6,346 bases of DNA from NCBI GenBank assembly GCA_030603375.1, contig JAUVXY010000080.1, positions 1 to 6,346 on the forward strand. The letters run 5' to 3'. Both the position numbers and the translations under genes were made by a program. Below the pieces are notes generated by a model. The model was given only the letters and a program-made list of their open reading frames with translations, was not told the DNA's origin and did not search any database. Origin of the DNA: Actinomycetes bacterium. Its GTDB lineage: Bacteria; Actinomycetota; Humimicrobiia; Humimicrobiales; Humimicrobiaceae. This document shows, one piece after another, positions 1 to 5,911 of this stretch (its first letter is position 1; the number at the start of each line of letters is the position of its first letter).

Positions 1-745
1 TTAAGATATTTACCCTCGGGTGCTTATTAGCTAATTCTATTACATCCCAAACATTTATATTGTAATCATTACATATCAGTGATAGCTCATTAGAAAAAGC
101 TATGTTTACATCCCTATAAGTGTTTTCAGCTAACTTTGTAATTTCTGCTGTTTCTAAGTCTGTTAACAGTATACTGCCTTTTACAAAACTATTATAAATT
201 TCTTTTGCTTTTTCAGCTGATTTTTTATTAATACCACCAATTATTCTATCATTGTTTATTAGCTCATATATTATCTTGCCAGGCAATACTCTCTCAAGAC
301 AAAACGCAAGATAGTAATCTTCTCCAGCTTTAAGCCCTGTATTTTTTGATATCATAATTCCAATTACTTTTCTGGTTGTACCGGGTGGAGAAGTTGACTC
401 AAGAATAATCAGGTTACCTTTATTTATATAGTCTTTTACTTTATCTGCAGCACTTATTACATAGCTTAAATCTGCCTTATTTTTTTGATTTAGGGGTGTG
501 GGAACAGAGATTATAAAAATATCTGATTTCTCAAGATTTTGTGAAACTCTTAATTTACCATTATTAAGTACATTCAAAAATACTTCTTCCAGTTCCGGCT
601 CTTCTATATGAACATTTCCAGAATTTAATTTGGTAACAATCTCTTCATTAACATCTATTCCTAAAACATTGTACCCATTGCTTGCCAATACACATGCAGT
701 TGGAAGACCAATGTACCCAAGACCTATAACACAAATATTTTTCAT
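1..745 (-). CDS. wecC: UDP-N-acetyl-D-mannosamine dehydrogenase-like protein (partial, N-terminal part)
   Basis: Nucleotide-sugar dehydrogenase of the UDP-glucose/UDP-ManNAc dehydrogenase superfamily. The family performs NAD-dependent oxidation of a UDP-sugar C6 alcohol to the uronic acid in the cytoplasm, supplying acidic sugars for surface polysaccharide. I translated it from the minus strand: it starts MKNICVIGLGYIGLP, a Rossmann dinucleotide-binding loop (GLGYIGLP, residues 8-15), followed by GIDVN with the acidic residue ending strand 2. Further on are SVPTPL, ESTSPPGTT, and near the edge TAEITKLAENTYRDVNIAFSNE and NKHPRVNI. The last two blocks are characteristic of the WecC/ManNAc branch rather than of UDP-glucose dehydrogenase. 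About 248 of some 410 residues are present; the catalytic cysteine and C-terminal domain lie beyond position 1. The ATG at 743-745 is preceded by GGAG (756-759 on the complement) at good spacing. It follows wzz by 33 bp on the same strand and is probably co-transcribed. The superfamily is certain; the exact sugar substrate is inferred. Confidence 0.9.
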   Translation of the reverse strand, partial: MKNICVIGLGYIGLPTACVLASNGYNVLGIDVNEEIVTKLNSGNVHIEEPELEEVFLNVLNNGKLRVSQNLEKSDIFIISVPTPLNQKNKADLSYVISAADKVKDYINKGNLIILESTSPPGTTRKVIGIMISKNTGLKAGEDYYLAFCLERVLPGKIIYELINNDRIIGGINKKSAEKAKEIYNSFVKGSILLTDLETAEITKLAENTYRDVNIAFSNELSLICNDYNINVWDVIELANKHPRVNIL

Positions 746-778
746 TTATTAATTGCTCCAATGTTATGAGCCATATAA

Positions 779-1684
779 TTATTTCTTAGAAGTTATAAAA
801 TAATTCACTACAAACACAACCATTCCCCCCACAATTAAAGCTAAAAATATACTAATTGCTATATTCCTCCCGTAATTAGCGCTAGCTCCTGCACCAGATA
901 ACTCCGGTCCCTCTATTACCTCTATCTTATCTACAAATAACTCCCTGTTTTCTTTAAGAATATAGCTTATATTCTCTAAATCATTATAAACTGCTAAAGC
1001 ATAATTTAGCTCCCCGGATATCTCAGGTGAAATATAAGTAGTCACTACAAAAGGAGCATCATGAGCTGACTTTTCAACCTCGCTTAAAAGTTTTACATTA
1101 AAATCTATTATATATTCTTCAGCTTTGCCGGAAAGCTCTTCTATTTTCTCCTGCGTATCTGCAAGCCTTGCCTCTATTTTTTGTAAAAGCCTGTCATAGG
1201 TTTCGTTAAATTCTGAATTTTTCTTATTCTCATATACATTCAAAAGCGTTTCATTCATCTTATAGGCTATTGCTGGATCACTATAAGTAGTGGTTACTGT
1301 TAAAATTTGTTTTTCTTCGTCTATGGATATACTGGTAGCACTGTCTAAATCATCTTTGCTTATATTGTAGTTTAGATCTTTGGTTACCTCTTTTAAAGTC
1401 CTGCTTAGTTTAAGCTCAGTAGCTACGTCGTTTAAGCTTCCAATCTCAAGTTTCGAGGCTTCAGCCGGAAAATACTTACTGATAGAATCCAGATAGTAAT
1501 CCTCTTTTACTTTCAACATAGAAGTTGAGGTGCACTCAGGAGTATTTAAGAAAGTAAAAAGCAGACCGGCTATCAGGATAACTGCAAAAGTACCTACAAA
1601 CCACCATTTCCTGCTTACAAAAATTTTGAACAGCTCTCTTAAATCTATCTCATCTTCGCTGACAATATCTTTTTTTTGATTCAT
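779..1684 (-). CDS. Wzz/YveK-type polysaccharide chain-length determinant protein
   Basis: Polysaccharide co-polymerase of the Wzz family (301 aa). Such proteins sit in the cytoplasmic membrane and set the chain length of O-antigen, capsule or exopolysaccharide made by a Wzx/Wzy system. The architecture is typical. A short cytoplasmic N-terminus contains DEIDLRELFKIFVSRKWW (residues 11-28), the usual Wzz entry motif, and leads into transmembrane helix 1 (about 27-47). A long extracytoplasmic domain follows, with a helical, charged, coiled-coil-like stretch at about 150-190, and then transmembrane helix 2 (about 274-296) and a lysine tail. No Walker motifs or tyrosine-kinase domain are fused, so any BY-kinase partner would be separate. 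The proline-rich motif usually seen before helix 2 is reduced to EGPELSGAGAS. The ATG at 1682-1684 has GGAG at 1690-1693 on the complement. Downstream and co-directional is the wecC-like gene, which supports a polysaccharide operon. Confidence 0.88.
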   Translation of the reverse strand: MNQKKDIVSEDEIDLRELFKIFVSRKWWFVGTFAVILIAGLLFTFLNTPECTSTSMLKVKEDYYLDSISKYFPAEASKLEIGSLNDVATELKLSRTLKEVTKDLNYNISKDDLDSATSISIDEEKQILTVTTTYSDPAIAYKMNETLLNVYENKKNSEFNETYDRLLQKIEARLADTQEKIEELSGKAEEYIIDFNVKLLSEVEKSAHDAPFVVTTYISPEISGELNYALAVYNDLENISYILKENRELFVDKIEVIEGPELSGAGASANYGRNIAISIFLALIVGGMVVFVVNYFITSKK

Positions 1685-1689
1685 AAGTT

Positions 1690-1693
1690 CTCC
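1690..1693 (-). promoter_or_regulatory. Ribosome binding site of wzz
   Basis: GGAG on the complement, five bases of spacing before the ATG at 1682-1684. It supports the start MNQKKD over later methionines. Confidence 0.7.
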
Positions 1694-1719
1694 ATTTTAG
1701 TCTTTTTTACTTAAGATCC

Positions 1720-1890
1720 TTATGACAGGTTTTCATCTTCTACTGGTTTATTTACTATTTCAATAATCTTATTGCGGGTTTTAAGCTCATCAACATTTCT
1801 TGTTCTATTTCCCTGACGAGGTTTTAAATCTATATCTGCTGCCATATCTTTTAATTCTTTAATTGTGACTACTTCTGTAACTATTTTCAT
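1720..1890 (-). pseudogene. Internally deleted DUF5674-like small protein (56 codons)
   Basis: An open frame of 56 codons, ATG at 1888-1890 and TAA at 1720-1722, ending 35 bp before the wzz start. The first 16 residues (MKIVTEVVTIKELKDM) resemble the N-terminus of DUF5674 proteins. The rest (IDLKPRQGNRTRN followed by IIEIVNKP) resembles their C-terminal end, where a ..NLRPSQGNRSRGV..IIEIVNKL pattern is usual. From memory, intact members are about 100-115 aa and carry a conserved middle (MFGNLVKAVVD, HADEE, NLWGINLYP); all of that is absent here. I infer an in-frame loss of about 50 codons. No good Shine-Dalgarno precedes the ATG, and a candidate extended -10 box lies only 10 bp upstream, so it may not be translated efficiently. 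The family match is recalled, not searched; alternatively it could be a genuine small protein. Confidence 0.5.
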
Positions 1891-1899
1891 TTCTTTGTA

Positions 1900-1908
1900 A
1901 TTTTAACA
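1900..1908 (-). promoter_or_regulatory. Candidate extended -10 promoter for the DUF5674-remnant/wzz/wecC transcript
   Basis: Reading the complement, TG-T-TAAAAT is an extended -10 element (TGn followed by a 5/6 match to TATAAT). No recognisable -35 hexamer stands 17-18 bp upstream, which is tolerable for extended -10 promoters. The predicted transcription start would fall within a few bases of the small frame's ATG at 1890, giving an almost leaderless remnant and a roughly 200-nt leader in front of wzz. It is the best candidate on this strand, but AT-rich DNA produces such matches by chance. Confidence 0.35.
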
Positions 1909-2008
1909 TAACTTTAGCTTAATTAAATAAGATTTTTTTACTCTTTATGGTAAAAGATTGCATCATTGCCTGGCTATATGCCCATTGAAGGATTTGAACA
2001 TAAATTAA

Positions 2009-2037
2009 TTGAAAAAAGTTTCTGTAACGTTTATTCT
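2009..2037 (+). promoter_or_regulatory. Weak candidate upstream promoter
   Basis: TTGAAA at 2009-2014, a 17-bp spacer and TATTCT at 2032-2037 (5/6 and 4/6 matches to the sigma-A consensus). It lies about 80 bp upstream of a much better promoter and points the same way. If used, it would add about 100 nt of leader to the operon transcript. Confidence 0.25.
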
Positions 2038-2088
2038 GAGTTAAGATAGATAAGTGGCTAGATTTTGGGGTTCGCTACAATTCGTGCC

Positions 2089-2109
2089 ATTGAAAATTTG
2101 TTTTTCAAT
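2089..2109. promoter_or_regulatory. Perfect inverted repeat overlapping the -35 element (candidate operator)
   Basis: ATTGAAAA (2089-2096) and its exact reverse complement TTTTCAAT (2102-2109) are separated by 5 bases. The left arm contains the -35 hexamer and the right arm fills most of the spacer, so a dimeric regulator bound here would block RNA polymerase. The arms are AT-rich, so chance cannot be excluded. No regulator gene is visible in the window. Confidence 0.4.
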
Positions 2110-2118
2110 TACTATAAT
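2090..2118 (+). promoter_or_regulatory. Strong sigma-A-type promoter of the plus-strand operon
   Basis: TTGAAA (2090-2095, 5/6 to TTGACA), an exact 17-bp spacer, then TATAAT (2113-2118, 6/6). Transcription should start near 2125, leaving about a 22-nt leader before the ATG at 2147. No other gene lies between it and the first gene, and the following genes are nearly contiguous, so it probably drives the whole six-gene operon. Confidence 0.75.
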
Positions 2119-2132
2119 TAGCATATTATTTT

Positions 2133-2140
2133 GAGATGAT
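2133..2140 (+). promoter_or_regulatory. Ribosome binding site of the first operon gene
   Basis: GAGATGAT pairs like the extended anti-Shine-Dalgarno partner GAGGTGAT with one mismatch. It sits at usable spacing before the ATG at 2147 and supports that start. Confidence 0.6.
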
Positions 2141-2146
2141 AGATTT

Positions 2147-2404
2147 ATGATTATAAACAAAAAAATAATTGCCAGAGAGATCCAGGGGGAAACTGTTCTC
2201 TTAAACCAGGAAAATGGCGATTACTTTTCTTTGAATGGTATTGGGACTGAAGTATACAACTGTATTTGTAAAGGGATGGAAACTGAAGAAATAGTTAATT
2301 TTTTATTAAATAAATATGATGTAGGGTATGATACATTAAAGAGGGATGTTGTATCTTTAATCAATAAAATGCAAGGAAAGAATATCCTCCTGGATAAACA
2401 ATAA
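2147..2404 (+). CDS. PqqD family protein (RiPP recognition element, lasso B1-like)
   Basis: Small PqqD-fold protein (85 aa). In the family, such proteins are RiPP recognition elements: they bind the leader of a precursor peptide and present it to a maturation enzyme. Stand-alone versions called B1 pair with a B2 protease in lasso peptide pathways. The sequence has the expected layout. A beta-hairpin region reads ETVLLNQENGDYFSLNGIGTEVYNCI (residues 15-40), with the signature GDYFSLN and a following G-T-E-V-Y. Two helices follow, EEIVNFLLNKYDV (47-59) and DTLKRDVVSLINKMQ (62-76), then a final ILLDK strand. Length matches B1/PqqD proteins. The start at 2147 has a good ribosome binding site and the strong upstream promoter. 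The next gene begins 18 bp later in the same reading frame, and its product is the usual B1 partner. PqqD-like proteins also occur in HPr-kinase-related systems without a proven lasso product, so the peptide substrate is inferred. Confidence 0.85.
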   Translation: MIINKKIIAREIQGETVLLNQENGDYFSLNGIGTEVYNCICKGMETEEIVNFLLNKYDVGYDTLKRDVVSLINKMQGKNILLDKQ

Positions 2405-2422
2405 ACTAAACAGTATGGTAAA

Positions 2423-2842
2423 TTGAAGTTTAAATATTTTTCCTTTCCAAAAGATACCTATATTTTTATGTTAATTCCATTTAAAATAATTTACTTCAGG
2501 CAGAAAGTAAATAGAATCGGATTTAATACCATACTAACAAGTCTTGAAGGGAAGAGTTTTACCGGACCCGCAGACAAGGGATTTCTCTCAAAATTTAATA
2601 AGTTCTACAAAGCATCCACTTTTTTTTTGGTCAGGGTCTTTAAGGACCCTAATCCCTGTATAATTAGAAGCCTGATCCTGTATGGATTATGTACCAGATA
2701 TAATATAAAAGCGTCACTCCTGACCGGAGTGAGTAAAAAAGAGGGCGTGTTAACAGGGCACAGCTGGTTGGAAATCGATGGAAATCCAATTAATGAAAAT
2801 AAGGCCTATATAAGTAATTTTACAATAATCTATGAGATATAA
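2423..2842 (+). CDS. Lasso peptide B2-type protease (transglutaminase-like superfamily)
   Basis: A 139-aa protein of the transglutaminase-like B2 family (PF13471 type). Lasso B2 proteins are cysteine proteases that cut the leader from a precursor held by B1. The catalytic pattern is visible: Cys79 in DPNPCIIRSLILYGLCTRYNIKASLLTGV (75-103), His113 in GHSWLEIDG (112-120), and Asp119 as the likely third member. The following PINE matches the family's ..dGrpvnE.. end. The N-terminal part has the basic-hydrophobic IPFKIIYFRQKVN stretch (18-30) common near the B2 start. The chosen start is a TTG at 2423; no in-frame ATG precedes it, and the next methionine (residue 16) would remove the N-terminal helix. 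The ribosome binding site is poor, so translation may be coupled to the gene before, which ends 18 bp upstream in the same frame. The stop overlaps the next gene. The family call is firm; the exact N-terminus is not. Confidence 0.82.
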   Translation: MKFKYFSFPKDTYIFMLIPFKIIYFRQKVNRIGFNTILTSLEGKSFTGPADKGFLSKFNKFYKASTFFLVRVFKDPNPCIIRSLILYGLCTRYNIKASLLTGVSKKEGVLTGHSWLEIDGNPINENKAYISNFTIIYEI

Positions 2843-3818
2843 TATGTATGTTTGGAATAGTATAAAAATATATATTGAAGGCAGAAACACTGAGTTCATC
2901 TCTAACATACAGAAGTTTTTTCATGCGTCTCATGTAGAAATCCCGGGAGAAGAGCCTGATATCATCTTCTCTATATATGATGCAGGAGAGAAAATGCTGC
3001 CTGCTGTTAATAAGGAAGCAAGACTCATTAAATCCTGCACTATTCTTGTTGAAAATGAATTAAACCTCAAAATTTATGAGCACGAAGAAGAGTTCTGGTA
3101 CCTGTATCAGGACACTGCCGGGATATGGATTGATTGCAAAAGCAATAAAATAGTTTTATCACTAAGCAAACTTTTTTCATTTCCATACTACAGTATTTTG
3201 CTTTTCTTCCTGTATCCTCTGGGCATGCTACTGGAAAACCTCGGTTATTTTAGGGTGCATGCATCTTGCATTGATATCGGAGACCGTGCGGTGCTTTTCA
3301 CCGGACGGAGTGGAAGCGGTAAGTCGACAGCTGCATTTGCAGCGGCTGCCAGTGGTGGAAATATTATTTCTGATGATATTACATTTTTAGAAAAAACTGG
3401 CAACTCCTACAAGGTACATACTATAACGAACCTTGTAAAACTTCACAGTGATACTATTAACAGGTTTTTTCCAAAACTATTGGGCCATAGATTTTTAAAA
3501 AGTAATGAAGGGGAAATGTATTTTGAAGCAAAAGATATAAACGATAAAGAACCTGAAAATTCTATTTTAGACGCAATAATAACATTGGAAAAGACCAACA
3601 AGAAAAATTCAAGCTTTAAAAAAATACACCCCTCTAAAGTTATTCCCCATCTTTTTCCTTCATCTATTCCAATTAACAATAATAAATTTACTCACAGAAA
3701 ATTTATTCTTTTATCTAACCTCTTAAATGATATCCAATGTTATAATGCTTGTTTTGGAACTGATATGTCTGATTTCTACAAGAAAATCACAAATTCATTA
3801 AATAAAGAGACTTTATGA
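2832..3818 (+). CDS. HPr kinase-like P-loop kinase (lasso K / HprK-related)
   Basis: A 328-aa protein whose second half resembles the HPr kinase/phosphorylase catalytic domain. VHASCIDIGDRAVLFTGRSGSGKST (142-166) holds the conserved HprK histidine (His143) and the Walker A loop GRSGSGKS (158-165). IISDD (178-182) matches the HprK Asp-Asp pair that follows the loop. The N-terminal 140 residues lack recognisable motifs and include a hydrophobic segment SILLFFLYPLGMLLENLGYF (121-140). In lasso clusters of the paeninodin type, homologous kinases phosphorylate the precursor's C-terminal serine. Other HprK-like proteins act with PqqD-like partners in uncharacterised systems. With B1 and B2 directly upstream, a peptide substrate is more likely than HPr. 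The ATG at 2832 overlaps the previous gene by 11 bp; the in-frame ATG at 2844, with GAGA at 2834-2837, could be the true start. The next gene overlaps by ATGA. Confidence 0.8.
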   Translation: MRYNMYVWNSIKIYIEGRNTEFISNIQKFFHASHVEIPGEEPDIIFSIYDAGEKMLPAVNKEARLIKSCTILVENELNLKIYEHEEEFWYLYQDTAGIWIDCKSNKIVLSLSKLFSFPYYSILLFFLYPLGMLLENLGYFRVHASCIDIGDRAVLFTGRSGSGKSTAAFAAAASGGNIISDDITFLEKTGNSYKVHTITNLVKLHSDTINRFFPKLLGHRFLKSNEGEMYFEAKDINDKEPENSILDAIITLEKTNKKNSSFKKIHPSKVIPHLFPSSIPINNNKFTHRKFILLSNLLNDIQCYNACFGTDMSDFYKKITNSLNKETL

Positions 3819-5026
3819 AAAATGAACAAAAATTTATACTCGAATGCATTCATGCTTTTTTAGATGACTACAATGTTGAAAAACTAAAAATGCTTTATGA
3901 ATCAACAAATGACCGGAAGCTAAACTTGCTTATTGGCCAGCAGAATTTAGAAGGTTTTTTTTATCACCTCTATCTGAATAAAAAATTCAATATGACAAAT
4001 ATACCTGCTGATACCATCCAGCTGTGGAAAAAAGTTGCCGGAAAGAATTCACTTACTAATGCTATTAATGATAAGGAAACTTTCCAAATAGTCAGTAAAC
4101 TTGATGAAAACAAAATTGATTATATCTATATGAAGGGGCTTTCTACGCGCCGCCGGTGCTATAATTGCGATTACTTAAAATGTTCAGCCGATATCGACAT
4201 TTTTATTAAAAAAGCTGACTATCAAAAAGTAAAAGATATTTTACTGAGCAATGATTATGAGATTCCCTATGACCATTATATTGAAGATTTTGCTGTAAAG
4301 ATTCCATTTGAAGAATATGAAAACCGCGTATTTGAGATAAGTTTTCTCAAAAGAAAAAATGCATTAAAGTTTATTGTTGACCTGCAGTGGGATTTTACAT
4401 TTTTTGATAAATCTTCGGTATTTCATAGACTTTATAACATTAATTCTATTTACCAGTTTAAATCTACTGATGAAATCGAGATAGACGGGTATAGATTAAA
4501 GGTTTTTCCTCTGGAAATTGAATTAATAAACATATCTTTTCACTATGTTTTTAATCACGGTCTCAAAGGCATGCAATGGCTGATCGATATTTGTACTTTT
4601 ATTAAAAAGCATGAAACAAAAATTGACTTTAATCACATAATTAAAATTGCAAATACAAACTTGAGGAAAATATTAGGAATAACACTGATGCTTTCATACG
4701 AGTTCAGTACTAAATCCAAAATGGACAAAGAGCAAAAAAAAATGTTTTGCGTAGACAAGCTTTTGCCTTTTGAATATAGGATATATAAAAGTATGTTATT
4801 CAGACCTAATAATAATAGTGTTTTAAGTAAACTGGCACTGCGTATTGTGAAAATATTGCTCCCTTATAAAATGCGGGACCGTTTACATGTAATCAAATAT
4901 TTTTTCTTCAACACTGATTCTATTGGCCATAGGCTGGGCCATGGTAAAAAAACAAAAAATTTTCTACTTCCCTTTTCTCTCTTAAAACTTTTTATTTTTG
5001 ATATTACAAAAAGAAAGGGGAGGTAG
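3815..5026 (+). CDS. Nucleotidyltransferase family protein (PF14907-like)
   Basis: A 403-aa protein of the nucleotidyltransferase-fold family often found beside lasso and HprK-like genes. The recognisable core is IDYIYMKGLS (101-110), then SADIDIFIKKADYQKV (124-139) with the metal-binding pair Asp126/Asp128. A third acidic position lies in VDLQWDF (188-194). The helical C-terminal half carries MQWLIDICTFI (253-263), matching the WLiDi signature. By fold it should transfer a nucleotide or other phosphoryl-linked group; the acceptor is unknown. Between the KG and DID motifs are three close cysteines (115, 118, 123), discussed as a finding. The start ATG overlaps the kinase stop in an ATGA arrangement with AAAGAGA at 3804-3810, so the two are translationally coupled. 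Very AT-rich and lysine-rich like its neighbours; no sign of a separate origin. Confidence 0.78.
   Translation: MKNEQKFILECIHAFLDDYNVEKLKMLYESTNDRKLNLLIGQQNLEGFFYHLYLNKKFNMTNIPADTIQLWKKVAGKNSLTNAINDKETFQIVSKLDENKIDYIYMKGLSTRRRCYNCDYLKCSADIDIFIKKADYQKVKDILLSNDYEIPYDHYIEDFAVKIPFEEYENRVFEISFLKRKNALKFIVDLQWDFTFFDKSSVFHRLYNINSIYQFKSTDEIEIDGYRLKVFPLEIELINISFHYVFNHGLKGMQWLIDICTFIKKHETKIDFNHIIKIANTNLRKILGITLMLSYEFSTKSKMDKEQKKMFCVDKLLPFEYRIYKSMLFRPNNNSVLSKLALRIVKILLPYKMRDRLHVIKYFFFNTDSIGHRLGHGKKTKNFLLPFSLLKLFIFDITKRKGR
5017..5024 (+). promoter_or_regulatory. Strong ribosome binding site inside the end of the nucleotidyltransferase gene
   Basis: GGGGAGGT, a near-perfect Shine-Dalgarno sequence five bases before the ATG at 5030. 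It is embedded in the last codons of the upstream gene. It is the strongest ribosome binding site in the window and suggests the DUF362 protein is made at a high rate. Confidence 0.8.
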
Positions 5027-5029
5027 CTT

Positions 5030-5911
5030 ATGGGAAATATATTAAAGCGTCTGGAAAAAAGAATGATAATTAAAAATACTTATTTCATTAAAAATTTTTC
5101 TCCAGGAAAACTAAAAAAAGCTTCCGGCATAAAACTATCTTTTAAAGGTGAGAACGCTCTCAAAGACATGGCTGGTTCCAGTAATAAGATTTTTAAGGAT
5201 TTTGATTCTATGACAAGTGTATTAATAAAAATAAATCTTAATTCAGCAAATCCTTACCCTGCTTCCACTTCCAGAGAGATGCTGGATGCTATATTAAATT
5301 CCCTTATTGCTTTAGGGGTAAAAAAGATTTGTATAGGAGATTGCAGCGGATTGACCCATTTGCCAACAAGAGAAGTTATTAAAAAAAAGGGACTTTCCAA
5401 TTTAAAAAAGTATGGCATCAAGATCAAGGCCTTTGATTATGGCAGATGGGTCAAGATTGCAATAAATAGTGTCTACTTTAAGGACATAATACTTTCAGAA
5501 AGCATTTATAAATATGATAAAATAATCAATCTTGCAAATCTTAAATCACACAGCGAAGCAGGATTTTCTTTTGCAACAAAATCATTGGTAGGTTTTATGC
5601 ATCCTTATCAGCGTTTTGAGCTTCACAGGGATCATATTGAAGAAAAAATAGCAGAATTATCACTGGCGATCCAGCCTGACATCAATATTGTAGATGCCCG
5701 GAGTATTTTTGTTGACGGCGGTCCTGATACCGGAACAGTAGCAGAAGCAAAAACAATTATTATTAATAATAATTTACTGGAGGCTGACCTTAGCGCTTAT
5801 AATTTATTATCTTCTTTTAAACAAAAGTTTGGAATGGAAGACTTTGATCAAAATCCATATAATAGCAGGTTTTTTAAACATTTTATTAAAATTACAGGTG
5901 AGAAATTGTGA
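5030..5911 (+). CDS. DUF362 domain-containing protein
   Basis: A 293-aa protein matching the DUF362 family (PF04015). Diagnostic blocks in order are SVLIKINLNSANPYPASTSR (63-82), equivalent to the family's VlIKPNl..tTrPe; ALGVKKICIGDCSG (94-107); INLANLKSHSEAGFSFATKSLVGFM (166-190), equivalent to the lKtH..tg.TlalKN.lG block; and NIVDARSIFVDGGPDTGTV (219-237), the ivDgi..egnGP..G block. DLSAYNLL (253-260) corresponds to the D..A segment. The biochemical role of the family is not established to my knowledge. Many members are fused to or encoded with 4Fe-4S ferredoxin domains, but this one has no ferredoxin cysteine motif (only Cys101 and Cys105). It starts 3 bp after the previous stop behind a very strong ribosome binding site and overlaps the next gene by 4 bp, so it belongs to this operon. 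No function is assigned here beyond a possible role with the downstream B12-binding enzyme. Confidence 0.85.
   Translation: MGNILKRLEKRMIIKNTYFIKNFSPGKLKKASGIKLSFKGENALKDMAGSSNKIFKDFDSMTSVLIKINLNSANPYPASTSREMLDAILNSLIALGVKKICIGDCSGLTHLPTREVIKKKGLSNLKKYGIKIKAFDYGRWVKIAINSVYFKDIILSESIYKYDKIINLANLKSHSEAGFSFATKSLVGFMHPYQRFELHRDHIEEKIAELSLAIQPDINIVDARSIFVDGGPDTGTVAEAKTIIINNNLLEADLSAYNLLSSFKQKFGMEDFDQNPYNSRFFKHFIKITGEKL
5896..5902 (+). promoter_or_regulatory. Ribosome binding site supporting the GTG start of the last gene
   Basis: AGGTGAG lies inside the end of the DUF362 gene, five bases before the GTG at 5908. It decides in favour of this non-ATG start with GTGA overlap over the next in-frame methionine at residue 22. 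Confidence 0.75.

Larger units (their letters stand above)
1891..2146. other. Divergent intergenic control region
   Basis: A 256-bp AT-rich region between the minus-strand polysaccharide genes and the plus-strand peptide-maturation-like operon. It holds candidate promoters for both directions and an inverted repeat, each listed separately. I looked for a precursor peptide on both strands. I found only very short frames: 13 codons from 1947 and 23 codons from 1978 on the plus strand, and 27 codons on the complement from about 2124. None has a convincing ribosome binding site or RiPP leader or core pattern. No tRNA, terminator hairpin with a U-run, or insertion-sequence end was recognised. Confidence 0.6.

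Noticed and set aside
1947..2049. Short plus-strand frames (13 and 23 codons) considered as a RiPP precursor
   Set aside because: They lie upstream of the strong promoter, lack ribosome binding sites, and show neither a leader motif nor a plausible core.
1982..2100. CCATTGAA followed closely by ATTTG, occurring at 1982 and at 2087
   Set aside because: Only two imperfect AT-rich copies about 105 bp apart; no regular spacing or further copies, so it is not an array or a supported operator pair.
2415..2422. ATG at 2415 as an alternative B2 start
   Set aside because: It is out of frame with the B2 coding sequence, so the TTG at 2423 is retained.
2633..2650. AGGGTC/GACCCT inverted repeat next to a T-run as a possible terminator
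   Set aside because: The T-run precedes the stem on the plus strand and becomes an A-run after it on the minus strand, so neither direction gives a terminator. It is inside the B2 coding sequence.
3443..3679. Minus-strand open frame of 78 codons
   Set aside because: It lies wholly inside the kinase gene on the opposite strand, has no family features, and matches what is expected by chance in AT-rich DNA.
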